Source of the DNA: Candidatus Saccharimonadota bacterium
GTDB taxonomy: Bacteria > Patescibacteriota > Saccharimonadia > Saccharimonadales > Saccharimonadaceae
Reading direction: 5' to 3'
Assembly: GCA_017406745.1 (NCBI GenBank)
Contig: JAFQXY010000040.1
Location: forward strand, 1-42,429
DNA length: 42,429 nt
Part shown: positions 13,488-23,114 of the stretch, in pieces
Layout: each line of letters starts with the position of its first letter
How positions within the stretch are numbered: position 1 is the first letter of the stretch
Program-made: the position numbers and the translations under genes
Notes under the pieces: generated by a model
Seen by the model: the letters and a program-made list of their open reading frames with translations, nothing else
The model's database searches: none
What the model was told of the DNA's origin: nothing

Positions 13488-15452
13488 ATGTTGATGCTTT
13501 CTTCTATTATTCTGGCCATCTTGACGGCATGTTTCATCGTGATGGCAGAGGGGGTGGCTCCGCTCCCTGGATGCACGAGGATTCGTGCGAGGCGGTTTTG
13601 GATTCTGCGTGGATCCGATGTCGTATGGGTTGGCGCCATTGCCATTGGTGCTGGCGTGGGCGTAATTAATTACGTTACGCCGAAGTTGACCAGCGCTATG
13701 CTTTGGTTGGCGCCGTTCCTGTTGGCATTGCTGGTGGCGGCTATCGTAGCCTTGGTGTTTTACTGGCACCGTTATGGCTGTGATGGATTGTTGCACGTGT
13801 TGCCATTTGCCGTCCTAGTGATTTTGGCGTTTGCGCCGATGAAGGCCTTAGCGGTTCAAGCAGTGGGGTGTGTGGAACTTGCCACAAAGGCGACCCCCAG
13901 CCCCCTGGTGACAACAGTAATTATGCTGGTCCCTACCGCTATTACCGTTATTGCTATCGGCGTGATGTTTACTACCATGTTTGCATGGTGGTATACTGAT
14001 GGCCGAGGACGGCATTGGAAACCGCTTGCTATTGTGGCGGCGGTGTTGACAGTAGCGATGCTCGCTGGTGTTGTCGCCCCGCCCGTAGCGAGCGCCGTGC
14101 AGGAAACTAGAGCTTTGACGGCGTCTACGTCCAAAACCGTGCAAACGGTAGAGGACAAGGCTGCTGACGCTGCGGCGGAGGCAGAAGCTAAAACCGTTGA
14201 GGAAGCCGCCGCCGAGAACACCACCACTACTCAATCCGATGGCAACATCCAGGTTGGGTTCTACAACCTGAGCATGCTTAAGGACAATGAGAGTTCCAAC
14301 GATTATTACTTTGGTTTTGATCCGTTGGAGCTGGACTCCGTAGAGGCCTTGATGAACGGTAGGGGGCTGTCACAGCTGTCTACCGCGGAAAAGGAGCAAC
14401 TTACTATCATCGTCAGAGATGAGCTGTTTCATCGGATGAGCATCGACCCAGTTTTTCTTGCGGCAATAGCTGCTCGGACTGACGTCGATTATGGGACATC
14501 TTACATTGGCGTTTACTTTGACCAGTTTGACAGTGACTGGAAACTGGCCATGAACGCCGCGGCGACACGCTGGGCAAACAATCCCGAGGAATTTGCTGCC
14601 ACTGCGAAAGCGCTGGAAGCATTCCTGCGGGATTCGTCCGCTTGGGTAGAAACTCAGACTGATGCGAAGGACATGATGTACATGAATCCTCACACCGCGT
14701 CTGGGATTCCGGAAATTGTTGTCTTTGATGCCGACCAAAAGGAAGGCACATTCTTGGTGTTTACCAAGGATATCAAAGGCACAAAGATCCGGATGGGTCT
14801 CCGCCTTGAATGCGGGTATCAGCCTGTAAATGTGGCGGAGAAGCTTGGGATTACTCCTGAGCCGAACCCCGTGAAGACTTCTACACCGACTACGTCCAAT
14901 ACTGGGACGCCCAAGAAGTCTTCCACACCTAGTTCGAGCTCCACGCCGAGTTCGAACAAGCCCAAGCCCTCTCCGAGTCCGTCTCCAAGCCCGAGCCCCA
15001 AGCCGAGCCCGAGCCCGAGTCCGAGCCCGACGCCGGCGACAACTAAAAAGAACCCCAGCCAAACTCCGGCTGAGGTCGGGACCAACGACACCAAAGGTTG
15101 GGATAACACCAACGATGGTGTCGGAGCCCAATATTCGGCGAAGGAGCCGAAGAGTGGCTCCGCCAAGAAGACCGACCAGCAGGTCGCTCAGAACACTGCC
15201 AATAACAAGGCAGCCAATGAGCAATCAAAGGCTGGCGGCACCAATAATACCCCTTCCACGCCGACGCCGGCGAACACCCAAGTTAGCAATAACGCTGAAA
15301 AGGGTACCGGTAACGGCGGTATAGATAAGCCCACCGCCACTAAAAATCAGCAGGCGAGCAATTCGAATGGCTCGTCAGCGACTAGTGGCGCTGGGGCCGG
15401 AGGCAATGCCTCCGAAAAGGCTGACGGATCCTGGGGGGGTCCGCCAGACTGA
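13488..15452 (+). CDS. Polytopic membrane protein with Pro/Ser-rich extracytoplasmic stalk
   Basis: 654 aa, not recognised. About six membrane segments lie in residues 1-200 (1-21, 45-62, 72-92, 102-118, 140-165, 178-200). An Ala/Glu-rich helical stretch (205-245) follows, then an unknown folded domain (about 250-445), a stalk with SPSPSPSP-type repeats (about 445-540) and a low-complexity Asn/Gly/Ser/Lys tail. This layout suggests an envelope-spanning surface protein. ATG 13488 follows GGAAAGGAAGG. The codon bias is GC-rich like the 12667 gene. The antisense frames over it are shadows of the biased composition. Regulation may involve the structured leader. Confidence 0.82.
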   Translation: MLMLSSIILAILTACFIVMAEGVAPLPGCTRIRARRFWILRGSDVVWVGAIAIGAGVGVINYVTPKLTSAMLWLAPFLLALLVAAIVALVFYWHRYGCDGLLHVLPFAVLVILAFAPMKALAVQAVGCVELATKATPSPLVTTVIMLVPTAITVIAIGVMFTTMFAWWYTDGRGRHWKPLAIVAAVLTVAMLAGVVAPPVASAVQETRALTASTSKTVQTVEDKAADAAAEAEAKTVEEAAAENTTTTQSDGNIQVGFYNLSMLKDNESSNDYYFGFDPLELDSVEALMNGRGLSQLSTAEKEQLTIIVRDELFHRMSIDPVFLAAIAARTDVDYGTSYIGVYFDQFDSDWKLAMNAAATRWANNPEEFAATAKALEAFLRDSSAWVETQTDAKDMMYMNPHTASGIPEIVVFDADQKEGTFLVFTKDIKGTKIRMGLRLECGYQPVNVAEKLGITPEPNPVKTSTPTTSNTGTPKKSSTPSSSSTPSSNKPKPSPSPSPSPSPKPSPSPSPSPTPATTKKNPSQTPAEVGTNDTKGWDNTNDGVGAQYSAKEPKSGSAKKTDQQVAQNTANNKAANEQSKAGGTNNTPSTPTPANTQVSNNAEKGTGNGGIDKPTATKNQQASNSNGSSATSGAGAGGNASEKADGSWGGPPD

Positions 15453-15536
15453 TTTGCGTACAAAGGGTGGAGCCTATGGACGGTTGCGATGAAATAAAAA
15501 TACGCGACTAGTACTCCAAGTACATTATTTACACGA

Positions 15537-15564
15537 AAGTCCGGCGACAATAGTCGCCGGGCTT
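15537..15564 (+). terminator. GC-rich hairpin after the stalk protein gene
   Basis: AAGT-CCGGCGAC (15537-15548), loop AATA, GTCGCCGG-GCTT (15553-15564), 12 bp with one wobble. There is no T-run, so termination may be weak or factor-dependent. Confidence 0.55.
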
Positions 15565-15585
15565 CACCCAAGTTAGCATAATAGT

Positions 15586-15609
15586 TTGAAATTTGAGATG
15601 ATTCGGTTG
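15586..15609. repeat. Inverted copy of the 5' leader segment
   Basis: This 24-nt segment is the reverse complement of 13371-13394 except at two positions, where the RNA could still form G-U pairs. The 16-bp block TGAGATGATTCGGTTG is exact. It lies just after the terminator-like hairpin, so the two copies flank the 654-aa gene. Confidence 0.8.
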
Positions 15610-15807
15610 TGAAAGATATTAATTATCAGACGAAAATTAACAATTCGGCTAGCAACAGTTTAAACTTTTCTTTGGAAAGAATAGTTTAGCAAAAATAACC
15701 AGTTTATTTTTAAAACAAAAGTGAGTTCCGTTTTAAAAATATTAAGTTTTGTTAATTTTTTTAAAAAAATCACAACCAATAATTTGTTAAAGAAAGGAAA
15801 TATTAAA
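15610..15807 (+). other. AT-rich leader of the DUF11-like gene
   Basis: No gene. Very AT-rich, with a run TTTTTTTAAAAAAA near 15758-15771. I see no convincing -35/-10 pair. It ends in GAAAGGAAA before ATG 15808. Confidence 0.5.
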
Positions 15808-17055
15808 ATGAATAAGATTTATAAAGCTGTGCTTGGTGTAGCAGTTGCAGGAATTGTGGCTGGTGCATCTATCGCTCCTGTGGCGATGGTAAATGCTGGC
15901 GGTGACTCCTTAAATGGTAGGCCAGCATATACGCTTGCTCAAATAGATAATCAAGTACTAGGTGATTCAATTGTATTGAACTCCATCTCTGATGGTCCAT
16001 TTGGCGATGAGCGTAACTTCGTAGGCGCAAAGCAAAGTACCGATAATGGCACTGTGTGGAACGCTGATAATATTAATGTAAAAGATGGTGATGTGGTCAC
16101 TATTCGCTTGTTTGTACATAACAACAGTCCAAAAGGCGAAGATGCGATTGCCAAGGGTGTGTCTGCTAGTTTCTCTATGCCTACTGCAGTAGGCAGTAGC
16201 CAAACTATCGTGGGCTACCTAAACGCTTCTAATGATACCGTTCACCGCTATTGGGATGAAGTAACACTAAACTCTGATAGTGATTTCTATTTGGAGTATG
16301 TAAATGGTTCTGCTAAGTATACCAATAATGTAGGTACCTTTGCGCTTACAGATAGTATTATCACTTCTGGTGCAGCACTTGGTTACACTTCTATGAACGG
16401 TGAGATTCCTGGTTGCTATCAATATAGTGGTCAGGCTACTATTCAAGTGAAAGTGCACTCTTCTATAAACTCTAAGGTTGCTAAAACAGTACGTATTAAA
16501 GGTACTAAGACTTGGAGTGAATCTGTAGAAGCTAAAGTTGGTGACGAAGTTGAATATCAGATTGAATATGTTAACTTGTTGGAGGAAACTGCAAAAAACG
16601 TAATGATACGCGATGTGCTTCCAAACAACGTAGAGTATGTAGCTGGTTCTACATATCTATATAACGCAAGTCACCAAAATGGTATACAATTAACCGATGA
16701 TTCAGTGACTACATCTGGTATTAACATTGGTAACTATGTAACTGGTGGTAATGCTTATGTGCGCTTTACTGTAAAGGTGGTAGATAAAGACCTAGCATGT
16801 GGTAACAACCAATTAGTAAACTGGGCTTCTTCTACTGTAAATGGTAAAGTTGTAAAAGACGATGCGTCTGTGATGGTATCTAAGACTGGTGGCACTTGTG
16901 ATGAGGTTCCTGCGAACTCTGATCCTGTGGTGCACGGTACTCCTTCTACCATCGTAAACACTGGTCCTGAGACTATTGTGACTGGCGCGATTGGCGCTGG
17001 TAGCGCGGTAACTGCGCTTGGTTACTTTATTGCTAGCCGTAAAAAGTTAATATAA
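15808..17055 (+). CDS. Secreted DUF11-like surface protein with C-terminal anchor
   Basis: 415 aa from ATG 15808 (Shine-Dalgarno AGAAAGGAAA); the in-frame ATG-like extension upstream has no ribosome site. An N-terminal signal peptide (1-30, ending APVAMVNAGG) precedes a beta-rich domain (35-225). A DUF11-type repeat domain follows (about 240-360; WSESVEAKVGDEVEYQIEY, DVLPNNVEYVAGST). The C-terminus has VNTGPETI, a hydrophobic helix and SRKKLI, resembling a sortase-type TGP sorting signal; whether a sortase processes it is inference. It is probably an adhesive or structural surface protein. Codons for Asp, Phe and Thr are C-biased, consistent with high expression. Confidence 0.85.
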   Translation: MNKIYKAVLGVAVAGIVAGASIAPVAMVNAGGDSLNGRPAYTLAQIDNQVLGDSIVLNSISDGPFGDERNFVGAKQSTDNGTVWNADNINVKDGDVVTIRLFVHNNSPKGEDAIAKGVSASFSMPTAVGSSQTIVGYLNASNDTVHRYWDEVTLNSDSDFYLEYVNGSAKYTNNVGTFALTDSIITSGAALGYTSMNGEIPGCYQYSGQATIQVKVHSSINSKVAKTVRIKGTKTWSESVEAKVGDEVEYQIEYVNLLEETAKNVMIRDVLPNNVEYVAGSTYLYNASHQNGIQLTDDSVTTSGINIGNYVTGGNAYVRFTVKVVDKDLACGNNQLVNWASSTVNGKVVKDDASVMVSKTGGTCDEVPANSDPVVHGTPSTIVNTGPETIVTGAIGAGSAVTALGYFIASRKKLI

Positions 17056-17100
17056 TTCTGACCGCTTCAAAGTATAGTCGCTTGAGAGCGATCGTGAAAC

Positions 17101-17140
17101 AAAAATCCCCTGTGTTTCTAGTGCGGGGGATTTTTGGTAT
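17101..17140 (+). terminator. Intrinsic terminator
   Basis: AAAAATCCCC (17101-17110) pairs with GGGGATTTTT (17126-17135) around a 15-nt loop. T-rich sequence follows. It ends the DUF11-like gene. Confidence 0.9.
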
Positions 17141-17182
17141 TTTTTGATAAAAATAAAAATGCTTATGTTATAATGGTTGTAT

Positions 17183-18265
17183 ATGGATCCGTCATACAAT
17201 TCTTTTGGTGGTAATGCAAACGCTGGTAACAGTGGTGCTGTCGGTGGGATGACAAATCCTCAGAATGTTGTGGGGAGGCAATCATTAGTTAGCAACTCTA
17301 GTGCGGTGGGTGCTGGGCAGAGTGGCGTGGTGGCGCCTGTGGTAGGACAGTCAGCACAACAGCCGGTAATTAGTTCTGGTACAGGCGATATTGTATTAAA
17401 TAACAATGGCAAAAAGTCACGTAAGCCGTTAGTTATAGCTATAATAGTTGTAGTGGTAATGTTGATAATGGCGGTGATCGCTTTGGCAGTAAGTGGAGTA
17501 TTTGGTGGGAAAAAGACTAGTAATGGTAATGGTGGGATAAAGATTGCTGGTACGCAGGAATATTTGAATTATGTGGTAAATGGCGATATGGATAATTCTG
17601 AAGTAGGGGATGGATATTCTGATGCACAAACATATTATATACAGAAAGCACTATTTATTAATAATGATGATTGGGACGGTTTTTATAAGACGGCAAGTGA
17701 GGATTTGAATAATTTTTTGAAGCAAGCTGAGGAAGAAAGCAGTCAGGCAAATATGATTAGCGAGCAGTTGGGATTAGTGGAGATGTTTAATGTGTATAAC
17801 AATTTGAGTGGTTATGATGTGAATGGGCTAATGCAGGCTTATGCAGATGGGAGTTATAATAATGCGCAGTCGTTAATTAGCGAGCAGTTGGATAGTTTGA
17901 ATATAGGTGTGGTTTATGTGGGGGAGTATGTGAATAGGATGGATGCTGTGATGGATACAGTGGGTATGGTTGTGACTTTGTATGAAGAAAATGGCTGTAC
18001 TGGTGGGGGTGGGATGGAGGCTTTGTCGCTATGTGCGATGACAGAGGCGGGATATAATGACTTGCAAACTTTGATGAGTGATGCATATACCAAGTATAGC
18101 GAGTTGAATTATACAATGTCTTCGGCGGTGAAATATTATATAAGGGAAGCGTATGGGTTAAATGGTATTTGGAATAGCGGAGTAGATATGGATGGCTCAG
18201 TTGATGATGGTAGTGAGGAAAGTAGTGACGCTGGAAATAACGAACAAGGAGGTAATGATGCGTAG
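17183..18265 (+). CDS. Single-pass membrane protein, secretion operon
   Basis: 360 aa, not recognised. A Gly/Asn/Ser/Val-rich N-terminus of about 75 residues precedes one membrane helix (LVIAIIVVVVMLIMAVIALAV, about 80-100). About 250 mostly helical, acidic extracytoplasmic residues follow, with an Asp/Glu/Ser-rich tail. I chose ATG 17183 rather than TTG 17177, since TATAAT (17169-17174) ends 8 nt upstream and no Shine-Dalgarno is present. It overlaps the next gene by 8 nt, so it is the first gene of an operon with the VirB6/TrbL-like protein and may be a subunit of the same envelope machine. Confidence 0.82.
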   Translation: MDPSYNSFGGNANAGNSGAVGGMTNPQNVVGRQSLVSNSSAVGAGQSGVVAPVVGQSAQQPVISSGTGDIVLNNNGKKSRKPLVIAIIVVVVMLIMAVIALAVSGVFGGKKTSNGNGGIKIAGTQEYLNYVVNGDMDNSEVGDGYSDAQTYYIQKALFINNDDWDGFYKTASEDLNNFLKQAEEESSQANMISEQLGLVEMFNVYNNLSGYDVNGLMQAYADGSYNNAQSLISEQLDSLNIGVVYVGEYVNRMDAVMDTVGMVVTLYEENGCTGGGGMEALSLCAMTEAGYNDLQTLMSDAYTKYSELNYTMSSAVKYYIREAYGLNGIWNSGVDMDGSVDDGSEESSDAGNNEQGGNDA

Positions 18266-21200
18266 TTTGAAATATTTGGTGTTCGGTGGGATAATGATGT
18301 TGGCTTTGTCTGTGGCAGGAGTGAGTGGGGCGAGTGCAATAAACTATGAAGATAAAATGAATTATGAGGGGGTGATAACTTGTTATAGAACGGATTCTAG
18401 CAGTGGCGGGTTGATAAATAGGACTACTTTGGAGGATTTTGATGGATCTGCTAGTGGGCTATTGCCAAATAATAGTAAGATTGTGCCCAGAATAGGTAGT
18501 GAAGAAAGCAAGATTTCTTGTTATGATTTAATGACTTCTAAGACTGCGCTAAAATTATCACAAAACACTAATATGACTGCAGGAGCTAAAAGAAGTGTGC
18601 TGGAGTCTATAAAATACCAGGTAAGTCAGAGTGGCGTAAGTGGAGTGGTAAATGCGGTAAATAATGCAGTAAATAGTGATTCAAAGTGCTATGCGTTTCC
18701 ATATATAGAGCGCAATACTAGTGGTGGGACGGATAAAGTATTATATTCACAGAATTTTTGTGCGAGCAATAATACGGTATCCTTTAATGGCGCAATAAAC
18801 TCTGATGGGTATATTAAATTTGAGCCAGTGTCTGGTTCATCGGTGAAAGTTACTGCAAATAATAAGAGGTGTGTTTTTGATATAAGCGATGGTTCGATTA
18901 GCGGTTGTAATTATTCTGGGTTTTCAAGCGAATTAAATTTTAAAAATGACCCAGTAAAGCTAATTGCGTCTGTGGGGAATTTCATTGCCTCAAATATGGG
19001 CTCGACTCCTGATACTGGTATAAATGATGTGCGTTACGATGGTAGCACTTCAACGCATGGTGATAGAGAGAGCAACGCGCGCACAGAATATAAGGTTTTT
19101 TCTGCATGTCAGAATTATGCTGCGCACGCTACTGGTATCAACTGTACGAGCCATGATAGTTCGATTGAAGCGCCAAGTGTAGCGTTGACAACTAACTCGG
19201 ATATGAATGCTGTGTATGTTAAGCCAAATTTGACTTATACGGAGCAAAGTACTGGTGATGTAGATACAGCTAATCAAAATATTAATGAAGTGACTAAGAT
19301 TTTTTCTGGTGGGTCGGTTGAAAGATACAGTGATTTAAAATTTACTGATGCCGAGAAATATCAACTATACGACTATTATTTGAAGGATATTTTCAAGATT
19401 ACTTCGCCAGCTTGTTCTGATGGAGCAACCGTAAATGGAGCAGGGCAGTATTCGGCAAGGATGTGGTGGAGTGAGCAGAATAAATTTGCAACTTGTTATT
19501 TTAATACTGGTGATGGTGTAAATATAAATAATATTAAAGTTTATGGTGTTAATGATAATGGGCATTTTGGTAGATTAATGACGTTTAACGAAGTAATTAC
19601 GGCTTTAAATGGGCTAACTTCTTTAGAAGAAAATCCTGGTGACGCTATTGCTGAAAATGAAGAAAATACAGAGGCAAAAAGTATAGGGCAGTTGTGCCAG
19701 GGGTCTGATATAGTGGGGGTAAAGTGGGCGCTCTGCCCAGCGCTGGAAAATATGACATATACAGCAAATGGCTTGGATAGCACTATTGCTGACATGCTGG
19801 AGGTAGATACTAGTTTGTATGGTATGACCGATAAAAGTGGTCAAGCAACTGGGACCTATATCGTATGGGAGATAATGAGAAATGTAGCCAATATTGCTAT
19901 GGTGATATTCTTGATGGTGATAATATTTTCACAGCTTACTGGTTATGGTATAGACAATTATGGCATTAAGAAGATGTTGCCACGATTAATAATTATGGCG
20001 ATACTGATTAATCTTAGTTTTTATATTTGTGAAATTATTATAGATATTTCCAATGTGCTAGGCGAGGCTTTGAGGAATTTGTTTGGCGGGGTGGGAAACA
20101 TGATTCAGGAGCGAAATGGATTTGATTTTGGCGAAGGGTTTATTAGCACGTTGGTGACGGCGTTGCTTGGGGGTACGGCTGGGGTTGGAGCGATGTCTGG
20201 GACAATAGTTACTGTGGGGCTATTAGCCGGTGGTGGGGCGGGTTCGTTGGTAATGATAATAATAATGGTACTACTGGCTTTGGTGGCAATAATATTTGCG
20301 GTATTGTTATTCTTTGCGATGTTAGGTGCAAGAATGATATTGATAATTGGATGTGTGGTGGCTGCGCCAGTGGTGTTTGCATGTTATATTTTGCCAAATA
20401 CACAAAACATATTTAAAATGTGGAAGAAGTTGTTTGAGGCATGTTTGGTGATATTCCCGATTTGTGGGGCAATTGGTGGAATGAGCCACTTGATAAAGGC
20501 AATAGTCTTTTCGCTAGATGGAGTACACGCGTGGATGGCAGTGGTAGCGATGCTTGCACCGTTTTTGCCATTCTTTATCTTGCCTACTTTGCTGAGGTCT
20601 GCGATTTCTATGCTAGGTAAGGTGGGTGCTGGTATTACGGCGATGGGAAATGCAGTACGGAGTGGTGCTGCACGTGGACGCTCTGCTGCGGAGGGTGCTT
20701 TACAGAATTCTGGTGCGTATAAGGATGCAACGCGTAGGGCGCAAGGTGCAAGAGCCGAGAGGAGTAATGCTAAATATGCGGCTGCGAAGAAACGTGTTAA
20801 TGAATTACTGGCAAAACAGAAGAGCGGTACACTAACTGGCGCCGAGCAACGTGAGTTGAGGGGGGCACAAAGGCGTACAAATGCGTTTAGAACAAGACAA
20901 AATGCACTTAACTCGCAGTTATTGGACAGACAATCTGCAGAGGATGTGGAGGCTGCAAGAGTGACGATGCGTGCGGAGACTGGTGATTATGACAATGAAA
21001 TCATGGCTACCCAGCTGGATAATATTTTGTCAAAGGTTGATGGTGGAACGGCGACAAAAGAAGATGAGACGAAGGCGCGAGCATTGATGGCACAGTTAGC
21101 TTCACAGGCGGGAGGCGCTAGTAAACTAGCAGATTTGACTACTAAATACGATAAGGCTACTGGGAATATAACGGCTGAGAGGACTGGGTCTTCAGCAAGA

Positions 21201-22055
21201 TTTGTTGGCCAATATATGGCTCAAAATGAAAAAGTGCGTGGAGCTATTGAAAGTAAGAACCGCTATGGCGCTTCTAGGATTAAGGATATTGCTTCTGGAG
21301 TGATTAGCGATGATATAGGGCAGGCTGATTATGACAAAATGGATGCTGGGTACTTGTCGTATTTGAGAGAGCGTCGCGCTAATGGTGAAAGTATTGATGG
21401 TGATATGGAAGAAAGTGCTTGGAAGAATAACCAAATCATGACGAATCCAAATTATGTTGCCAAGACCGTATCGCAAGATATAACAAGAGATGTGTTGGAT
21501 AAGGATAAAGATTTTGTAACTCAGAAGGGTGGAGTAGTTACTAGGTATGCTGGGGAGTTGGGCCAGGAGCGTATTAATAAAATGGCGTCAAATAATACGC
21601 TATTTGGTATGGGTGATATCGCAGATGGTGTAGAAAGAACTATTAAGGGGCTTGCGTCTGCTCCAGTATCTTCTACGGAATATGTTGATATGGGCGGAGA
21701 TAGAACATATGAAGTAAGATCATCTGGTGGCAGAAATTATGTTGTGCAGGACGGTCGAGAAATAAACGTCGACGTTCAGAAGTTAGAGAATGCAGGATAC
21801 CAAACTAGAGATGACTACAATAAGATGGTGGCAGGGTTTAGGCAACAGGAGGATGATGCGTTGAGAATTGGTAAAAAGCCTATAACCTATGTAGACAGCA
21901 ATAGCGGTGTGGTTAGTTCGTTTGACGGATATGCTGTTCCTGCTGGGTTTGACGATAAGGCAATACATACCGTGCGAGATGGCCAGCATATATACAGAGA
22001 TAGGAATAATGGTCGTGAGTGGAACGCGACCACTGGGCGATATACGAAATACTAA
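18258..22055 (+). CDS. Giant VirB6/TrbL-like membrane protein
   Basis: 1265 aa. A signal peptide (1-25, ending AGVSGASA) precedes about 500 extracytoplasmic residues with several Cys. A polytopic core follows (about 545-810), with segments such as VANIAMVIFLMVIIFSQL, LIIMAILINLSFYICEIII and LVMIIIMVLLALVAIIFAVL. A Lys/Arg/Ala-rich cytoplasmic tail of about 450 residues follows. This layout resembles the VirB6/TrbL inner-membrane channel of type IV secretion systems in CPR genomes. The family is inferred from topology; no VirB4 or VirD4 lies in the window. ATG 18258 is preceded by AAGGAGGT. Confidence 0.82.
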   Translation: MRSLKYLVFGGIMMLALSVAGVSGASAINYEDKMNYEGVITCYRTDSSSGGLINRTTLEDFDGSASGLLPNNSKIVPRIGSEESKISCYDLMTSKTALKLSQNTNMTAGAKRSVLESIKYQVSQSGVSGVVNAVNNAVNSDSKCYAFPYIERNTSGGTDKVLYSQNFCASNNTVSFNGAINSDGYIKFEPVSGSSVKVTANNKRCVFDISDGSISGCNYSGFSSELNFKNDPVKLIASVGNFIASNMGSTPDTGINDVRYDGSTSTHGDRESNARTEYKVFSACQNYAAHATGINCTSHDSSIEAPSVALTTNSDMNAVYVKPNLTYTEQSTGDVDTANQNINEVTKIFSGGSVERYSDLKFTDAEKYQLYDYYLKDIFKITSPACSDGATVNGAGQYSARMWWSEQNKFATCYFNTGDGVNINNIKVYGVNDNGHFGRLMTFNEVITALNGLTSLEENPGDAIAENEENTEAKSIGQLCQGSDIVGVKWALCPALENMTYTANGLDSTIADMLEVDTSLYGMTDKSGQATGTYIVWEIMRNVANIAMVIFLMVIIFSQLTGYGIDNYGIKKMLPRLIIMAILINLSFYICEIIIDISNVLGEALRNLFGGVGNMIQERNGFDFGEGFISTLVTALLGGTAGVGAMSGTIVTVGLLAGGGAGSLVMIIIMVLLALVAIIFAVLLFFAMLGARMILIIGCVVAAPVVFACYILPNTQNIFKMWKKLFEACLVIFPICGAIGGMSHLIKAIVFSLDGVHAWMAVVAMLAPFLPFFILPTLLRSAISMLGKVGAGITAMGNAVRSGAARGRSAAEGALQNSGAYKDATRRAQGARAERSNAKYAAAKKRVNELLAKQKSGTLTGAEQRELRGAQRRTNAFRTRQNALNSQLLDRQSAEDVEAARVTMRAETGDYDNEIMATQLDNILSKVDGGTATKEDETKARALMAQLASQAGGASKLADLTTKYDKATGNITAERTGSSARFVGQYMAQNEKVRGAIESKNRYGASRIKDIASGVISDDIGQADYDKMDAGYLSYLRERRANGESIDGDMEESAWKNNQIMTNPNYVAKTVSQDITRDVLDKDKDFVTQKGGVVTRYAGELGQERINKMASNNTLFGMGDIADGVERTIKGLASAPVSSTEYVDMGGDRTYEVRSSGGRNYVVQDGREINVDVQKLENAGYQTRDDYNKMVAGFRQQEDDALRIGKKPITYVDSNSGVVSSFDGYAVPAGFDDKAIHTVRDGQHIYRDRNNGREWNATTGRYTKY

Positions 22056-22068
22056 TGGAGATAGTTAT

Positions 22069-22314
22069 GTGGCATTAAAGGCTATAAATTATCTTGCTGG
22101 TACAATGGCCACAATTGCTGGATGGCAATATAATCCTACTACTGGCGAGTTAATCGATCCCAATAAGATAATGGGCAAAGGTGGTGGCAATGGTAATGGT
22201 GAGGGTGTAGGTAGAAGTGGTAATAATAGTGGTGGTGGGTGTTTGATTTTGCAGAATCCTGAGGGCGAATGGCGTAGAGGGCGTGATAGTGGTGAATTCA
22301 ATTTGCCACACTAG
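22069..22314 (+). CDS. Small ORF at the end of the secretion operon
   Basis: 81 aa from a GTG start with GGAG 8 nt upstream, 13 nt after the large gene's stop. It contains AGWQYNPTTGELIDP, which resembles REWNATTGRYTKY at the end of the preceding protein. It therefore may be a small paralogous module, or a former C-terminal extension separated by a frame change. The rest is Gly/Asn-rich. Confidence 0.45.
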   Translation: MALKAINYLAGTMATIAGWQYNPTTGELIDPNKIMGKGGGNGNGEGVGRSGNNSGGGCLILQNPEGEWRRGRDSGEFNLPH

Positions 22315-22319
22315 GTGTT

Positions 22320-23114
22320 TTAGCGTAAAGTGGTGGCTTGGATGAGGTGATCAAAAAGGCAGGAAATGGTGAGTGGGCCGACACCGCCGATGCGGGGGGT
22401 GATGGCTTTGAGGTCTGTGCGGTGATAAATTCCTGGAGATAAGTCGCCTTTGATGACGCCGTTTTCTGAGGCAGTGCCAGCATCTACAAGGGTGGTGCCT
22501 GATTTTATCATGTCATCAGAAACCACGCCGGGGGTACCGGTTGCGCTTATGATTATATCAAAGTTTTTAAGTTTTGTCAAGTCGTCGCCACGATGGAACA
22601 TGGTAACATCGTAGCCGGAGGCGGTGAATATTTGATAAAGGGGTGCGCCAACTAGCTTGCCCCGTCCGATGATGGCGATTTTTGAACTAGCTAGAGGTAT
22701 ATCGTAGCCAGCAAGAAGCCAGTTGATGGCCGTAGCGGTGGCAGAATCATAATTGCCATGACCGGATAGGCCGTCTACGTCTTTTGTGGGTGTAATAAGG
22801 CTGGTAATGTGATCCGTTTGGGTTTTTTCTAGGATGGGAAGTTGGAGGATGATGCCATGGATGGTGGGGTCTAGGTTGGCTTTCTCGATGGCGGAAGATA
22901 ACTCCGCAGTGGGTACGCATAAATCTGTGACCTTAGCGCCAATATCCTCGCCATATTTGATTTTGAGATTGACATATTTAGCAATAACTGGGTTATTGCT
23001 ATCACGAATAATAAGAAGATGGGGGGTAATGCCAGAAGAAACAAGGTTGGCTATTTGTCTCCTTTGGCGCTCTTTGATAAAGCTGGCAAGAGTGGCACCA
23101 TCTAGAATTTTCAT
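22320..23114 (-). CDS. folD: Bifunctional methylenetetrahydrofolate dehydrogenase/cyclohydrolase FolD
   Basis: Interconverts 5,10-methylene- and 10-formyl-tetrahydrofolate with NADP. 264 aa, slightly short. Visible signatures are ILQLPIL, PTKDVDG, IIGRGKLVGAPLYQ (nucleotide-binding loop) and GTPGVVSDDMI. The C-terminal GGVGPLT block is intact. The ATG overlaps the murB stop by one base (TAATG), so it is translated by coupling in a murB-folD operon. Confidence 0.95.
   Translation of the reverse strand: MKILDGATLASFIKERQRRQIANLVSSGITPHLLIIRDSNNPVIAKYVNLKIKYGEDIGAKVTDLCVPTAELSSAIEKANLDPTIHGIILQLPILEKTQTDHITSLITPTKDVDGLSGHGNYDSATATAINWLLAGYDIPLASSKIAIIGRGKLVGAPLYQIFTASGYDVTMFHRGDDLTKLKNFDIIISATGTPGVVSDDMIKSGTTLVDAGTASENGVIKGDLSPGIYHRTDLKAITPRIGGVGPLTISCLFDHLIQATTLR

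Noticed and set aside
13848-15224. Long antisense frames opposite the stalk protein gene
   Set aside because: They arise from the GC-rich codon bias of the sense gene, have no initiation signals and mirror its repeats (SPSP read backwards).
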